A stretch of DNA of 64,000 nt. Source: Streptomyces sp. V2I9 (GTDB taxonomy: Bacteria; Actinomycetota; Actinomycetes; Streptomycetales; Streptomycetaceae). Below are positions 18,858 through 28,541 of the stretch, piece after piece. Within the stretch, counting starts at the first letter, position 1. Each line of letters begins with the position of its first letter. A program made the translations under genes and the position numbers. Under the pieces are notes generated by a model. It did no database searches and was not told the origin of the DNA. It worked only from the letters and a program-made list of their open reading frames with translations. The stretch spans positions 62,001-126,000 of the forward strand of contig NZ_JAUSZJ010000002.1 of assembly GCF_030817475.1 (NCBI RefSeq), read 5' to 3'.

Positions 18858-21245
18858 TCAGCCGCCCCACTTCCATCCCGCGACCTCCGGCAGGTCCGTG
18901 CCGTGCTCGCGGATCCAGGCGTGGTGGCGGGTGCGGGCGTCCGCCATCTCCTGGCGCAGCGCGACGGCGCGGACGCCGAGGCCGGGCACCCGGTCGATGA
19001 CGTCCATGACCAGCCGGTAGCGGTCGAGGTCGTTGCGGACCACCATGTCGAACGGGGTGGTCGTGGTGCCTTCCTCCTTGTAGCCGCGCACATGGAGGTG
19101 TGCGTGGCCGGCACGGCGGTAGGCGAGGCGGTGGATGAGCCACGGGTAGCCGTGGTACGCGAAGACGACCGGCCGCTCGCGGGTGAACAGGGCGTCGTAC
19201 TCGGAGTCCGGCATGCCGTGCGGGTGTTCCGTGTCGGGCATCAGCCGGGCGATGTCGACGACGTTGACCACCCGGACGGCCAGCTCCGGCAGACGGCGGC
19301 GGAGCAGGTCGGCGGCGGCCAGGGTCTCCTGGGTGGGCACGTCCCCGGCGCAGGCGAGGACCACGTCCGGCTCCCGGTCGCCGTCCTCGGTGCCGGCCCA
19401 CTCCCAGGCCCCGGCGCCGCGCGCGCAGTGGGCGCGGGCCTCGTCCATGGTGAGCCAGTCGAAGGTGGGCTGCTTCCCGGCGACGATCACGTTGACGTAG
19501 TCCCGGCTGCGCAGCGCGTGGTCGGCCACCGAGAGCAGGGTGTTGGCGTCCGGCGGGAGGTAGACGCGGACGACCTCGGGGCTCTTGTTGAGGACGTGGT
19601 CGACGAAGCCGGGGTCCTGGTGCGAGAAGCCGTTGTGGTCCTGGCGCCAGACGTGCGAGGTCAGCAGGTAGTTGAGGGAGGCGATGGGGCGCCGCCAGGG
19701 CAGCCGCCGCGAGGTCCGCAGCCATTTGATGTGCTGGTTGACCATGGAGTCGACGATGTGGGCGAACGCCTCGTAGCAGGAGAAGAGTCCGTGCCGCCCG
19801 GTGAGGAGGTAGCCCTCCAGCCAGCCCTGGCAGAGGTGTTCGGAGAGGACCTCCATCACCCTGCCGTCGTGGGCGAGGTGTTCGTCGGTGGGCAGGGTGC
19901 CGGCCTGCCATGCCTTGCCGGTGGCCCGGTAGAGGGCGTCGAGCCGGTTGGACGCGGTCTCGTCGGGGCCGACCACGCGGAAGTCCCTGCGCCCGGCCGT
20001 GGCGGCCATGACGCTCTCCAGGAGACCGCCGAGCACCTTCGTCGGCTCGTGGAGGTCTGCGCCGGGCTTCTCGACGCGTACGGCGTGGTCCGCGAGGTCG
20101 GGCAGCGGGAGGTCGCGCAGCAGCAGCCCTCCGTTGGCGTACGGGGTGGAGCCGAGGCGGGCCTCGCCCTCGGGCACGCAGGCGAGGACCGGTGCGGTGG
20201 GACGGCCATCGGCGTCGAACAGCTCCTCGGGCCGGTAGGAGCGCATCCAGACTTCCAGCTGCCGCAGGTGCTCCGGGTTGTCGCGGACGCCGGAGAGCGG
20301 GACCTGGTGGGAGCGCCAGGTGTTCTCGACCGGGAGCCCGTCGACCTCCTTCGGCCCGGTCCAGCCCTTGGGGGTGCGCAGGACGATCAGGGGCCGGCGG
20401 GGGCGTTCGGTGACGCCGTCCTCGCGGGCCGCCCGCCGGTACGCGTCGATGCGGTCCAGGGCGGTGTCCAGGGCGGCGGCCAGGGCGCGGTGGACGGCGG
20501 CCGGGTCATCGCCGGTGACGAACAGTGGGTCGTGCCCGTAGCCGCGCAGCAGCTGGTCCAGCTCCCCCTCGGGGATGCGGGCCAGGACCGTCGGGTTGGC
20601 GATCTTGTAGCCGTTGAGGTGGAGGATCGGCAGGACGGCCCCGTCGTGGACGGGGTCGAGGAACTTGTTGGCGTGCCAGGAGGCGGCGAGCGGCCCGGTC
20701 TCCGCCTCGCCGTCGCCGATCACGCAGGCCACCACCAGGTCCGGATGGTCGAAGGCGGCCCCGTAGGCATGGGCGAGGGCGTAGCCGAGTTCGCCGCCCT
20801 CGTGGATGGAACCGGGGGTCTCGGGGGCGACGTGGCTGGGCACGCCGCCGGGGAAGGAGAACTGCTGGAACAGCCGTCCCATGCCCTCGGCGTCCCGGCC
20901 GACGTCCGGGTAGGTGGCGGAGTAGCTGCCCTCCAGCCAGGAGTTGGCGAGGACGGCGGGTCCGCCGTGGCCGGGCCCCCAGACGCACAGGGCGCTCAGA
21001 TCACGGGCCTTGATCACCCGGTTGAGGTGGGTGTGGACGAGGTTGAGCCCCGGTGAGGTGCCCCAGTGTCCGAGCAGCCGCGGCTTGATGTCCTCGGGGA
21101 CGAGCGGCCGGGTCAGCAGGGGATTGTCCATCAGGTAGATCTGGCCGACGGCGAGGTAGTTGGCCGCGCGCCAGTGCGCGTCGAGCGCGGCGATGTCGTC
21201 GTCGGTGAGGGTGGTGGGTGCGGAAGGGGGCGGGGTGTCGCTCAC
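18858..21245 (-). CDS. xfp: phosphoketolase (xylulose-5-P / fructose-6-P)
   Basis: This thiamine-diphosphate enzyme of 795 residues, the usual phosphoketolase length, splits xylulose-5-phosphate (and often fructose-6-phosphate) with phosphate into acetyl phosphate plus a sugar phosphate. Visible family segments are [36 protein letters not shown], the TPP-binding [23 protein letters not shown] and [19 protein letters not shown] text. The GTG before [10 protein letters not shown] has GAGGAGA upstream; the longer frame to 21368 is low-complexity. It lies between an aldehyde dehydrogenase (49 bp upstream) and a 2-hydroxyacid dehydrogenase (86 bp downstream), all on one strand. No acetate kinase is visible in the window. 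Confidence 0.92.
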   Translation of the reverse strand: MSDTPPPSAPTTLTDDDIAALDAHWRAANYLAVGQIYLMDNPLLTRPLVPEDIKPRLLGHWGTSPGLNLVHTHLNRVIKARDLSALCVWGPGHGGPAVLANSWLEGSYSATYPDVGRDAEGMGRLFQQFSFPGGVPSHVAPETPGSIHEGGELGYALAHAYGAAFDHPDLVVACVIGDGEAETGPLAASWHANKFLDPVHDGAVLPILHLNGYKIANPTVLARIPEGELDQLLRGYGHDPLFVTGDDPAAVHRALAAALDTALDRIDAYRRAAREDGVTERPRRPLIVLRTPKGWTGPKEVDGLPVENTWRSHQVPLSGVRDNPEHLRQLEVWMRSYRPEELFDADGRPTAPVLACVPEGEARLGSTPYANGGLLLRDLPLPDLADHAVRVEKPGADLHEPTKVLGGLLESVMAATAGRRDFRVVGPDETASNRLDALYRATGKAWQAGTLPTDEHLAHDGRVMEVLSEHLCQGWLEGYLLTGRHGLFSCYEAFAHIVDSMVNQHIKWLRTSRRLPWRRPIASLNYLLTSHVWRQDHNGFSHQDPGFVDHVLNKSPEVVRVYLPPDANTLLSVADHALRSRDYVNVIVAGKQPTFDWLTMDEARAHCARGAGAWEWAGTEDGDREPDVVLACAGDVPTQETLAAADLLRRRLPELAVRVVNVVDIARLMPDTEHPHGMPDSEYDALFTRERPVVFAYHGYPWLIHRLAYRRAGHAHLHVRGYKEEGTTTTPFDMVVRNDLDRYRLVMDVIDRVPGLGVRAVALRQEMADARTRHHAWIREHGTDLPEVAGWKWGG

Positions 21246-21294
21246 GGAGCTGGTCTCCTCGTCGGCTGACGGCGCACGGGCGGTCGGGGCGGGC

Positions 21295-22708
21295 TCAGGA
21301 CGCCTCGGGCCCGTACCAGAGCGTGGTGACGTTGCAGAACTCGCGGATGCCGTGCCCGGCCAGCTCACGCCCGTGACCGGAGCGCTTGATCCCGCCGAAG
21401 GGCAGCGCGGGGTGCGAGGCGGTCATCCCGTTGAAGAAGACGCCGCCGGCCTCCAGGTCGCGGGCGCAGCGCTCCTGTTCGCCCGCGTCGCGGGTCCAGA
21501 ACGTTGGAGCTGAGGCCGAAGGGGGTGTCGTTGGCCAGGTGGATCGCCTCGTCGAGGTCGGCGACCCGGTAGAGGGTGGCGACCGGGCCGAAGGCCTCCT
21601 CGCGGTGGATGCGCATGGCGGTGGTGATGCCGGCGAGCACGGTGGGCTCGTAGAACCAGCCGTTCTCCAGGCCGCCGCCGAGCTTGTCGGGCCGGCGTCC
21701 GCCGCACAGCACCCGCGCGCCCCGTTCGACGGCGTCGTCGACGAGTTCCTCCAGGTCGGTGCGGCCCTGTTCGGTGGAGAGCGGGCCGATGTCGGTGCCC
21801 TCCTCCTGCGGGTCGCCGACGGTCAGGGCCCGCATGCCCTCGGCGAACCGTTCGGCGAACGCGTCGTACACGTCGGCGTGGACGATGAACCGCTTGGCGG
21901 CGATGCAGGACTGGCCGTTGTTCTGGACGCGTGCGGTGACGGCGGTGGCGGCGGCCTGCGCCACGTCGGCGGAGGGCAGCACGAGGTACGGGTCGCTGCC
22001 GCCGAGTTCCAGCACGGTCTTCTTCACCTCGTCGCCCGCGGTTGCGGCGACGGAGCGGCCCGCCGGTTCGCTCCCGGTGAGCGTCGCGGCGGCGACGCGC
22101 GGGTCGCGCAGGACGCGCTCGACGGCGCCCGAGCCGATCAGCAGCGTGCGGAAGCAGCCGGCGGGGAAGCCCGCCCGGTGGAAGAGGTCCTCCAGGTACA
22201 GCGCGGTCTGCGGCACGTTCGACGCGTGCTTGAGCAGCCCGACGTTGCCCGCCATCAGCGCGGGGGCGGCGAAGCGCACCACCTGCCAGAGCGGGAAGTT
22301 CCACGGCATCACGGCGAGGACGACGCCGAGCGGCCGGTAGCGGACCAGCGCGCGGGAGGCACCGGAGTCGTGGACGTCGTCGGGGTCCGGGTGCTCGTCC
22401 GCGAGCAGCCCCTCGGCGCGGGCGGCGTACCAGCGCATCGCCTTGGCGCACTTGGCCGCCTCCGCGCGGGCGGCGGTGACGGGCTTGCCCATCTCCAGGG
22501 TCATGGTGCGGGCGATCGTGTCGCGGTCCTCGTCGAGGAGGTCGGCGGCCCGGTTCAGCCAGGCCGCGCGCTGTTCGAAGGGGGTGGTGCGGTACTGGCG
22601 GAAGGTCTCCGCGGCCGCGGTGATCCTGCGCTCGGTCTCCTCGTCCCCGAGGGCGTCGAAAGACCTGATCAGTTCGCCGTTCGCGGGGTTGACCGTCGCG
22701 ATGGGCAT
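21295..22708 (-). pseudogene. NAD(P)-dependent aldehyde dehydrogenase, frameshifted near the 3' end
   Basis: The protein resembles succinate-semialdehyde dehydrogenases. It has PWNFPLWQVVRFAAPALMAG, the catalytic Glu in LELGGSDPYLV and the catalytic Cys in QNNGQSCIAAKRFIV. The start MPIATVNPANGEL is preceded by AAGGAGG. At about 21,500 the frame turns into nonsense (LDPRRGRTGALRPRP). Dropping one of the bases 21499-21501 restores WTRDAGEQERCARDLEAGG, then [20 protein letters not shown] and a stop at 21295, giving a normal length of about 470 residues. The single extra base is either a consensus error or a very recent mutation. It is the first gene of the phosphoketolase operon. Confidence 0.8.
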
Positions 22709-22902
22709 GGCGGGGACCTCCTTGCATCGGTACTCCGACCGTGCCGCGCCACGCCCGTGGGCGCAACGCGGTCCGTTCCTCCCCCGCACGTACCCGGCCG
22801 ACGCGGATCATGCGTGCGAGGGGGTGTCCCGTCACGAGCGGCAGGACATCCGCGGGGCAGGTTCCGCGTCGGGCCGGTGCGGGCCGCCCCGTACGGGGCG
22901 GG

Positions 22903-23361
22903 TCACACGAGCGACGCCAGGGGCGTGTCGCGGGCGGCGCGCACGCCGGGGAGCGGGGCGTACGGGAGCAGTCCCACCGTCCGGGGCGCCTCGGCGTAGC
23001 GGGTGAACCAGACCACCTTGCCGCCCGCGGTCCGGCAGGATCCCCAGCTGTCGCTCAGGGCCATCACCCGGCTCAGTCCGCCGCCGACCGGCAGCAGCCG
23101 GGGCATCCGGGCGCTGTCGTCCGCGACGGACACGGTCACGCGTCGTCCGGTCCAGCGGAGTTCGACGACACAGGTGTCGGCGTCACCGACGTGCCGACGG
23201 ACGTTGGTCAGGAGCTCGTCCAGGGCCCGGCAGACCGGCCGGACGTGCAGGTCGAGACTCCAGTGACGCAAGTGCGCGGCGACGATCCGCCGCAGCCGGT
23301 AAACACGCTCTGCCGACACCTGCAGTTCGACCGAGCAGTGCCGGTCGAGTGGAACGGTCAT
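22903..23361 (-). CDS. RsbW-like ATP-binding regulatory protein
   Basis: This single-domain HATPase of 152 residues belongs to the family abundant in Streptomyces as anti-sigma or regulatory kinases. The N box is ALDELLTNVRRHVG. The G1 segment is a degenerate VADDSARMPRLL, and the G2 segment is GGGLSRVMALSDSWG. The ATG follows a GAGGAG site. It has no sigma factor or antagonist next to it, so its partner is unknown. The degenerate G1 box is common in this family. Confidence 0.82.
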   Translation of the reverse strand: MTVPLDRHCSVELQVSAERVYRLRRIVAAHLRHWSLDLHVRPVCRALDELLTNVRRHVGDADTCVVELRWTGRRVTVSVADDSARMPRLLPVGGGLSRVMALSDSWGSCRTAGGKVVWFTRYAEAPRTVGLLPYAPLPGVRAARDTPLASLV

Positions 23362-23542
23362 CGTCGAGGCTCCTCATCACGAGGCCCACGCGCTCCCCGT
23401 CGTCCTTCTTCACCCCGTCGCACGAACGACCCCCGAACACGAAGCGTGAGCACTGATCACTTCTGGGTCACTCATCAGGGTGAGGCCGGTACGCCGGACG
23501 CGCAACAGCGGGCCCTTCCGTGCTGGTGGGAGCGTCGTGCGG

Positions 23543-25642
23543 TCACAGCAGGTAGGGCAGCAGGGTGTCGGGGGTGAGGGGCAGTTCGCGCAGCCGGGCT
23601 CCGGTGGCGTGGCGGACCGCGTTCCCGATGGCGGCGGCGGTGCCGACGATCCCGATCTCCCCGATGCCCTTGCTGCCCATCGGGTTGAGGTGGCGGTCGT
23701 CCTCCTCGATCCAGTGCGCCTGGATGTCGGCCGTGTCGGCGCAGACGGGCACGTGGTAGGTGGCGAGGTCCTTGGCGGTGAAGTCCCCGAAGACCGGGTC
23801 GATGCCGCAGCCCTCGGTGAGCGCCATGCCGATGCCCATGACCATGCCGCCGGTGAACTGGGAGCGCGCGGTGCGGTCGTTGAGGATGCGTCCGGCGGCG
23901 TACACCCCGAGGAGGCGGCGGACGCGTACCTCACCGGTGACGGCGTCGACGGCCGTCTCGGCGAAGTGGGCGCCGAAGGCGTGCCGGGCGTACGGGGACT
24001 CCTCGCCGGTCTCCTGTTCGGTGTCGGCGGTGGTGGTGATCCCCTCGGCCGGCAGCGCTCCGGTGTGCTCCGCGAGCCGCGCGGCGAGGGCGGCGGACGC
24101 CTTGTGCACGGCCCAGCCCCAGGAGGCGGTGCCGGAGGAGCCGCCGGCGAGCGGGGCGGTGGGCAGGTCGGTGGAGCCGATGTCGACGCGGACGGCCTCG
24201 GGGGCGACGCCGAGCGCGTCGGCGGCGATCTGGGCCAGCACGGTGCGCGCGCCGGTGCCGATGTCGGTCGCGTTGACCTGGACGCGCAGGGAGCCGTCCG
24301 GAGCGGCGTGGGCGCTCGCGGTGGACCGGGAGACGAGGACGGGGTACGTCGCGGAGGCCACGCCCGTACCGATGAGCCGGCGGCCTTCCCGGCGGGCGGC
24401 GGGCCGGGGATCGCGGTCGTACCAGCCGAACCGTGCCGCTCCCTCGCGCAGACAGGCGGCGAGGCCCCGGCTGCTGAAGGGACGGCCGCTGTCCGGCTCG
24501 GTCCCGGTGTCGTTGCGCAGCCGCAGCTCCACGGGGTCCAGGCCGAGGGCGGAGGCGAGTTCGTCCATGGCGGATTCGAGGGCGTACATCCCCGAAGCCT
24601 CCCCCGGAGCGCGCATCCAGGAGGGGCTGGGGACGTCGAGGGCGACCACCCGGTGGCCGGTGCGGCTGTTCGGCGAGGCGTACATGACGCGGGCGGGCAC
24701 GGCGGCCTGTTCGACGAACTCCTTGACGGTGGAGGTCCGGGTGACGACCTCGTGGCTGACGGCGGTGAGCGTGCCGTCCAGGTCGGCGCCGAGCCGGACC
24801 CGCTGGATGGTGGGGGCCCGGTGGCCGACGACCTCCGCGAGCTGGGCGCGGGGGAAGGCGACCTTGACCGGGCGGCCGGTGTGCCGGGCGGCCATCGTGG
24901 CCAGGACCCCCTGCGGACGGGTGGTGCCCTTGGAGCCGAAGCCGCCGCCGACGTGCTCGGAGACGACGGTGATCCGGTCCGGGTCGAGGCCGAACGCCTG
25001 CGCCAGGCTCTCGCGGACCTTGGTGGCGCCCTGGCTGGAGTCGTGGACGGTGAGGTGGCCGTCCTCCCACACGGCGGTGGCGGCGTGCGGCTCCATCGGG
25101 TGGTTGTGCAGTGCGCTCATCCGGTACGTGGCGTCCACCTGGACGGGCGAGGCGGCCAGGGCCCGGTCCACGTCGCCGCGCACCCGCAGGGCGGGTTCGC
25201 CACCGTTGGCCTCGTCGGGCGTGTAGAGGCCGGGGTGGTTCTCGGTGAGGGTGACGTCGTGCGGGTCGCGTTCGTACTCGATGTGCAGGGCCCCCGCCCC
25301 GGTGCGGGCCGCTTCGAGGCTGTCGGCGATCACGAGGGCGATCGGCCAGCCGTGGTGCGGGACCCGGTCGTCCTGGAGCACGGCGAGGATCGGGTCGTCG
25401 GGCTCCCGGAGCTCGGGCGCGTTGTCGTGGGTGAGGACGGAGTGGACGCCCGGTACGGCGAGGGCGTCCACGGCCCGTACGGCGGTGACGCGTCCGGCCG
25501 CGACGGTGGCCGGGACCGTCCAGGCGTACAGGCACCCGGCGGGCGTGCGGTCCAGGGCGTAGCGGGCGGCTCCGGTGACCTTGTCCCGCGCCTCTCTGCG
25601 GACGACGGGCGCACCGGGGAACTGCGGGGCTTGCGTGGTCAT
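23543..25642 (-). CDS. molybdopterin-binding subunit of xanthine dehydrogenase-family aldehyde oxidoreductase (PaoC-like)
   Basis: The 699-residue large subunit carries the molybdenum cytosine dinucleotide cofactor and oxidises aldehydes or heterocycles. Motifs include the GGGFGSKGTTRPQGVLA cofactor segment, SWMRAPGEASGMYALE, GGSSGTASWGWAVHKAS and the active-site Glu in KGIGEIGIVGTAAAIGNA. The start MTTQAPQFPG has CGAGGA upstream and follows the FAD subunit stop by 67 bp. The gene order (Fe-S, FAD, Mo) matches paoABC/yagTSR. Confidence 0.88.
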   Translation of the reverse strand: MTTQAPQFPGAPVVRREARDKVTGAARYALDRTPAGCLYAWTVPATVAAGRVTAVRAVDALAVPGVHSVLTHDNAPELREPDDPILAVLQDDRVPHHGWPIALVIADSLEAARTGAGALHIEYERDPHDVTLTENHPGLYTPDEANGGEPALRVRGDVDRALAASPVQVDATYRMSALHNHPMEPHAATAVWEDGHLTVHDSSQGATKVRESLAQAFGLDPDRITVVSEHVGGGFGSKGTTRPQGVLATMAARHTGRPVKVAFPRAQLAEVVGHRAPTIQRVRLGADLDGTLTAVSHEVVTRTSTVKEFVEQAAVPARVMYASPNSRTGHRVVALDVPSPSWMRAPGEASGMYALESAMDELASALGLDPVELRLRNDTGTEPDSGRPFSSRGLAACLREGAARFGWYDRDPRPAARREGRRLIGTGVASATYPVLVSRSTASAHAAPDGSLRVQVNATDIGTGARTVLAQIAADALGVAPEAVRVDIGSTDLPTAPLAGGSSGTASWGWAVHKASAALAARLAEHTGALPAEGITTTADTEQETGEESPYARHAFGAHFAETAVDAVTGEVRVRRLLGVYAAGRILNDRTARSQFTGGMVMGIGMALTEGCGIDPVFGDFTAKDLATYHVPVCADTADIQAHWIEEDDRHLNPMGSKGIGEIGIVGTAAAIGNAVRHATGARLRELPLTPDTLLPYLL

Positions 25643-25709
25643 GGCGATGGGTCCTCGGGGTCGTCGGGGGCCGGCGCGTCCGGCCGGTGGGGGCGGGCCG
25701 GTGGCGCGT

Positions 25710-26711
25710 TCAGCCGATGGGGGCGGGCTGCCGCTCGGTGAGGTCGCCCAGTACGTCGAGGGCGAGGCGGCGGGCCAGGTCCACCTTGAAGGCGTTGCCA
25801 TCCAGAGGCCGCGCCTCGGCCAGTTCCGCGATCACGGCGTGCTGGAAGGCGGCGGGGGTGGCCGGCGCGCCGCGCAGCTCGGCCTCGGCCCTGCGGGCCC
25901 GCCACGGCCGGGGGGCGACGCCGCCGAACGCGAGCGTGGCGCTCTCCACGCGGCCGGACTCCACGCGGAGGGTGGCGGCGACGGAGGCGAGCGCGAAGGC
26001 GTAGCTGGCCCGGTCGCGGGCCTTGCGGTAGCGGGACACGGTGCCGGGCGCCGGCGGTGGGAGCACCACTTCGGTGATCAGCTCGCCGGGCCGGATCACG
26101 GTGTCCTGGTCCGGATTCTCCCCGGGGAGTCGGTGGAACTCGGTGACGGGGACGGTCCGTTCGCCCTCGGGCCCGACGAGCACCACGGTCGCGTCGAGCG
26201 CGGCGAGGGCCACGGCCATGTCGGACGGGTCGGTCGCCACGCACTCCGACGAGTACCCGAGGATCGCGAAGTCCCGGCCGCCCTCTGCGTACGCGGGGCA
26301 ACCTGATCCGGGCAGCCGCTTGTTGCAGGGTTTGGAGACGTCCTGGAAGTAGCGGCACCGGGTGCGCTGGAGCAGGTTTCCGCCGGTGGTGGCGGCGTTG
26401 CGGAGCTGGCCGGAGGCCCCGGCGAGCAGCGCGCCGGAGAGGACGGGATAGCTTCCGGTCACGTCGGGGTGGGCGGCGAGGTCGCTGTTGCGGACGGTGG
26501 CGCCGATGCTCAGACCGCCCTCGGGCGTCCGGGTCACCCGGTCCAGCGGCAGGCCGGAGACGTCGACGAGGATGCGGGGCGTCTCCACGCCGAGCTTCAT
26601 CAGGTCCACCAGGTTGGTGCCGCCGCCCAGGAAGCGGGCGCCGGGGCCGGCGGCGCAGAGCCGGACGGCCTCGTCGGTGGAGGCGGGGCGCACATAGCCG
26701 AACGGTTTCAC
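25710..26711 (-). CDS. FAD-binding subunit with extra Fe-S cysteines (PaoB-like)
   Basis: This 333-residue subunit shuttles electrons between the Fe-S subunit and the acceptor. The FAD-binding segments are [18 protein letters not shown] and [19 protein letters not shown]. Cysteines in [19 protein letters not shown] and [11 protein letters not shown] match the insertion that holds an additional 4Fe-4S cluster in E. coli PaoB, which ordinary xanthine dehydrogenase FAD subunits lack. The GTG start overlaps the TGA of the Fe-S subunit (GTGA), so the two are translationally coupled. Confidence 0.85.
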   Translation of the reverse strand: MKPFGYVRPASTDEAVRLCAAGPGARFLGGGTNLVDLMKLGVETPRILVDVSGLPLDRVTRTPEGGLSIGATVRNSDLAAHPDVTGSYPVLSGALLAGASGQLRNAATTGGNLLQRTRCRYFQDVSKPCNKRLPGSGCPAYAEGGRDFAILGYSSECVATDPSDMAVALAALDATVVLVGPEGERTVPVTEFHRLPGENPDQDTVIRPGELITEVVLPPPAPGTVSRYRKARDRASYAFALASVAATLRVESGRVESATLAFGGVAPRPWRARRAEAELRGAPATPAAFQHAVIAELAEARPLDGNAFKVDLARRLALDVLGDLTERQPAPIG

Positions 26712-27271
26712 GCGATCACGTCCTCGATGGCTTCGACGATCCGGGGGTAGGCCCCGCACCGGCAGAGGTTGCCGCTCATCCGTTCCCGGATCTCGTCGGC
26801 GTCCAGTGCGACCGTTCCGGTGGCGGCGGTGTCCGGTTCCGTGACGTGCGAGGGGAAGCCGTCGGCGGCCTCGCGGAGCATGCCCACGGCCGAGCAGATC
26901 TGGCCCGGCGTGCAGAATCCGCACTGGAGGGCGTCCCGTTCGACGAACGCGTGCTGGAGCGGGTGCAGCTCCTCGCCGTCGGCGAGCCCTTCCACGGTGG
27001 TGACCGAGGAGCCGTTGCGGGCGACGGTGAGCTGCAGGCAGCTGTTGACCCGCCGCCCGTCCACGAGGACCGTGCAGGCCCCGCACTGGCCGTGGTCGCA
27101 GCCCTTCTTGGCCCCGGTCAGGCCGAAGTCCTCGCGCAGGGTGTCCAGGAGCGTGCTGCGGTGGTCCACGGTCAGCGTCGACTCCTCACCGTTGACGCGC
27201 AGCGTCACGGCGGAGCGTTCGTCGACGACCGGTTCGGGTTCGAGGTCCGCTCCGAGAGCGAGGGAGTCCAT
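26708..27271 (-). CDS. 2Fe-2S subunit of aldehyde oxidoreductase (PaoA-like)
   Basis: This is a 187-residue small subunit with two 2Fe-2S clusters. The plant-type ferredoxin cluster is [11 protein letters not shown] plus NSCLQL. The second cluster is [10 protein letters not shown] with [10 protein letters not shown]. coli PaoA has a Tat signal; here the N-terminus ([20 protein letters not shown]) has none, so the complex is probably cytoplasmic. It is the first gene of the coupled three-subunit operon. No PaoD/XdhC-type insertion chaperone is adjacent. Confidence 0.88.
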   Translation of the reverse strand: MDSLALGADLEPEPVVDERSAVTLRVNGEESTLTVDHRSTLLDTLREDFGLTGAKKGCDHGQCGACTVLVDGRRVNSCLQLTVARNGSSVTTVEGLADGEELHPLQHAFVERDALQCGFCTPGQICSAVGMLREAADGFPSHVTEPDTAATGTVALDADEIRERMSGNLCRCGAYPRIVEAIEDVIA

Positions 27272-27347
27272 GCGCGCGCCTTTCGCTTCGCCGCGGGGCG
27301 GGTACCGCCCCGCGGCCGTGGTGCCGGTCGTGTCCTCGTGCGGGCGG

Positions 27348-27737
27348 TCAGCGGTTCTCCAGCCGCAGCCGGACCTCCTGCTCCTGGTCCCCCGCGGCCG
27401 TGCCCACGACGCTCACCGCGAAGGCGCCGCCGAGGTGGGTCCGCAGCCGGTCGACGGCCTGGTAGCCGCCCTGGGCCTCCACCGTGACCGGGGCGGTGAG
27501 GCGGGCGGGGCCGGCGTCGGCCTTCGGCTCCGTCACGTCGACGGTGGTGACCCAGATGTCGGGGCGGGGGCCGGAGGACGGCTCGGGGGTCTCACCCATC
27601 GGGTGGTCGGAGGCGAACGCGGCGGTGAGCACGTCGAACACGGTCCGCGCGTCCTGTGCGTCGCAGCGGCTGAGCGAGACCACCACCTCCCGGCTCGCGG
27701 GGTGGTTCTCGCCGACCTGCTCGGGAGTGCTGTTCAC
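27348..27737 (-). CDS. hypothetical protein (129 aa)
   Basis: A GTG preceded by GGAAGGAA opens [20 protein letters not shown], then [19 protein letters not shown] and a C-terminal beta-rich half ending [14 protein letters not shown]. The [13 protein letters not shown] opening and alternating beta/alpha pattern suggest a small ferredoxin-like fold. I cannot name a family. It lies 76 bp upstream of the aldehyde oxidoreductase operon on the same strand and could share its transcript. Confidence 0.65.
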   Translation of the reverse strand: MNSTPEQVGENHPASREVVVSLSRCDAQDARTVFDVLTAAFASDHPMGETPEPSSGPRPDIWVTTVDVTEPKADAGPARLTAPVTVEAQGGYQAVDRLRTHLGGAFAVSVVGTAAGDQEQEVRLRLENR

Positions 27738-27880
27738 CGTGGTTCCTTCCGCTGGGTGTGCCGGCCTTCGGGGCCCCTCCGGGCCGCCCCCGCGTCCGGC
27801 CGGCGGCGACGCGGGAAACACCCGGAACACGTCTTGAGCTCCGGGAGAGCGGGCAGGAGGGCTGTTCCGGCCCCGGCCTT

Positions 27881-27892
27881 GAAACGCGTTTC
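27881..27892. promoter_or_regulatory. perfect 12-bp palindrome in an AT-richer divergent promoter region
   Basis: GAAACGCGTTTC is its own reverse complement, a form seen in LacI/GalR-type operators. It sits between two divergent genes (starts at 27737 and 27967) in one of the least GC-rich stretches of the window. A GGGTAT element (27952-27957) lies close to the downstream gene. Confidence 0.35.
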
Positions 27893-27966
27893 CCCTGAGA
27901 TACCCATAAAACATGAATTGCTGTGAATAGCTGACTGACACCCTTCTCTCGGGGTATGCGCAAGGC

Positions 27967-28308
27967 ATGGACGTTCTGAATGGAGTCAATGCGGCCGAGC
28001 TTCCCGTCGCGGCCACCCTCGCGGACGGCACGGGAGCCCTCGGGCTCGCCCTGCCCCTCGTGGGGCTGGCCGTCGTCGCCCTGCTGATCGGCGGGTTCAT
28101 CCTCAGCAAGCGCAAGCACGACGCCGAGCCGCCGCCGCCCCAGCCCCATGAGCAGCCGGAACGGCCGGAGCAGCGCACGCACATCGAGCAGCGCGACCCG
28201 CACTCCTCCGACCAATTCCCCGCGGACGGCCACGCCCTGTCCCCGTACGAGCTCAAGGACCATGGCAACGGGCCGCTGCCGCCCGACGAGGAGCGGCCGC
28301 GCGGCTGA
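27967..28308 (+). CDS. single-pass membrane protein, DUF6479-like
   Basis: This 113-residue protein has one transmembrane helix at about residues 24-46 (LALPLVGLAVVALLIGGFIL), then a short basic stop (SKRKHD) and a proline- and charge-rich cytoplasmic tail. The arrangement resembles the small Streptomyces family I recall as DUF6479. Its function is unknown. It is monocistronic and ends at a strong hairpin. Confidence 0.7.
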   Translation: MDVLNGVNAAELPVAATLADGTGALGLALPLVGLAVVALLIGGFILSKRKHDAEPPPPQPHEQPERPEQRTHIEQRDPHSSDQFPADGHALSPYELKDHGNGPLPPDEERPRG

Positions 28309-28362
28309 CCTGTCCGGCCCTCGGGCGCCGGCGGAGGCGGCTCTCGGCGCGCCCACGGCCAT

Positions 28363-28409
28363 GGCGGGCCCGGCGCGCACCCGACCACCGGGTGTGCGCC
28401 GGGCCCGCC
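28363..28409 (+). terminator. terminator hairpin after the DUF6479-like gene
   Basis: Two 20-nt arms (28363-28382 and 28390-28409) pair with a single G-U wobble around a 7-nt loop, 54 bp after the stop. Confidence 0.6.
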
Positions 28410-28541
28410 GTCGTGAGCGCCCCGGCGCGCCCCGGTCCGGGAACGGTCGCCGCGTTTGCGGGACCGGGCGGGCCGGTCGACGCTGGTTGCTGGACCGCAG
28501 CGGCCGCGCAGGGCGCCGCTCCCCGGAGAAGGCAGTGGACG

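Noticed and set aside
23440..23480. TGATCAC / TCACTCA stretch that could be a BldD site
   Set aside because: The spacing does not fit the two half-sites convincingly, and the region is only a short gap between two minus-strand genes.
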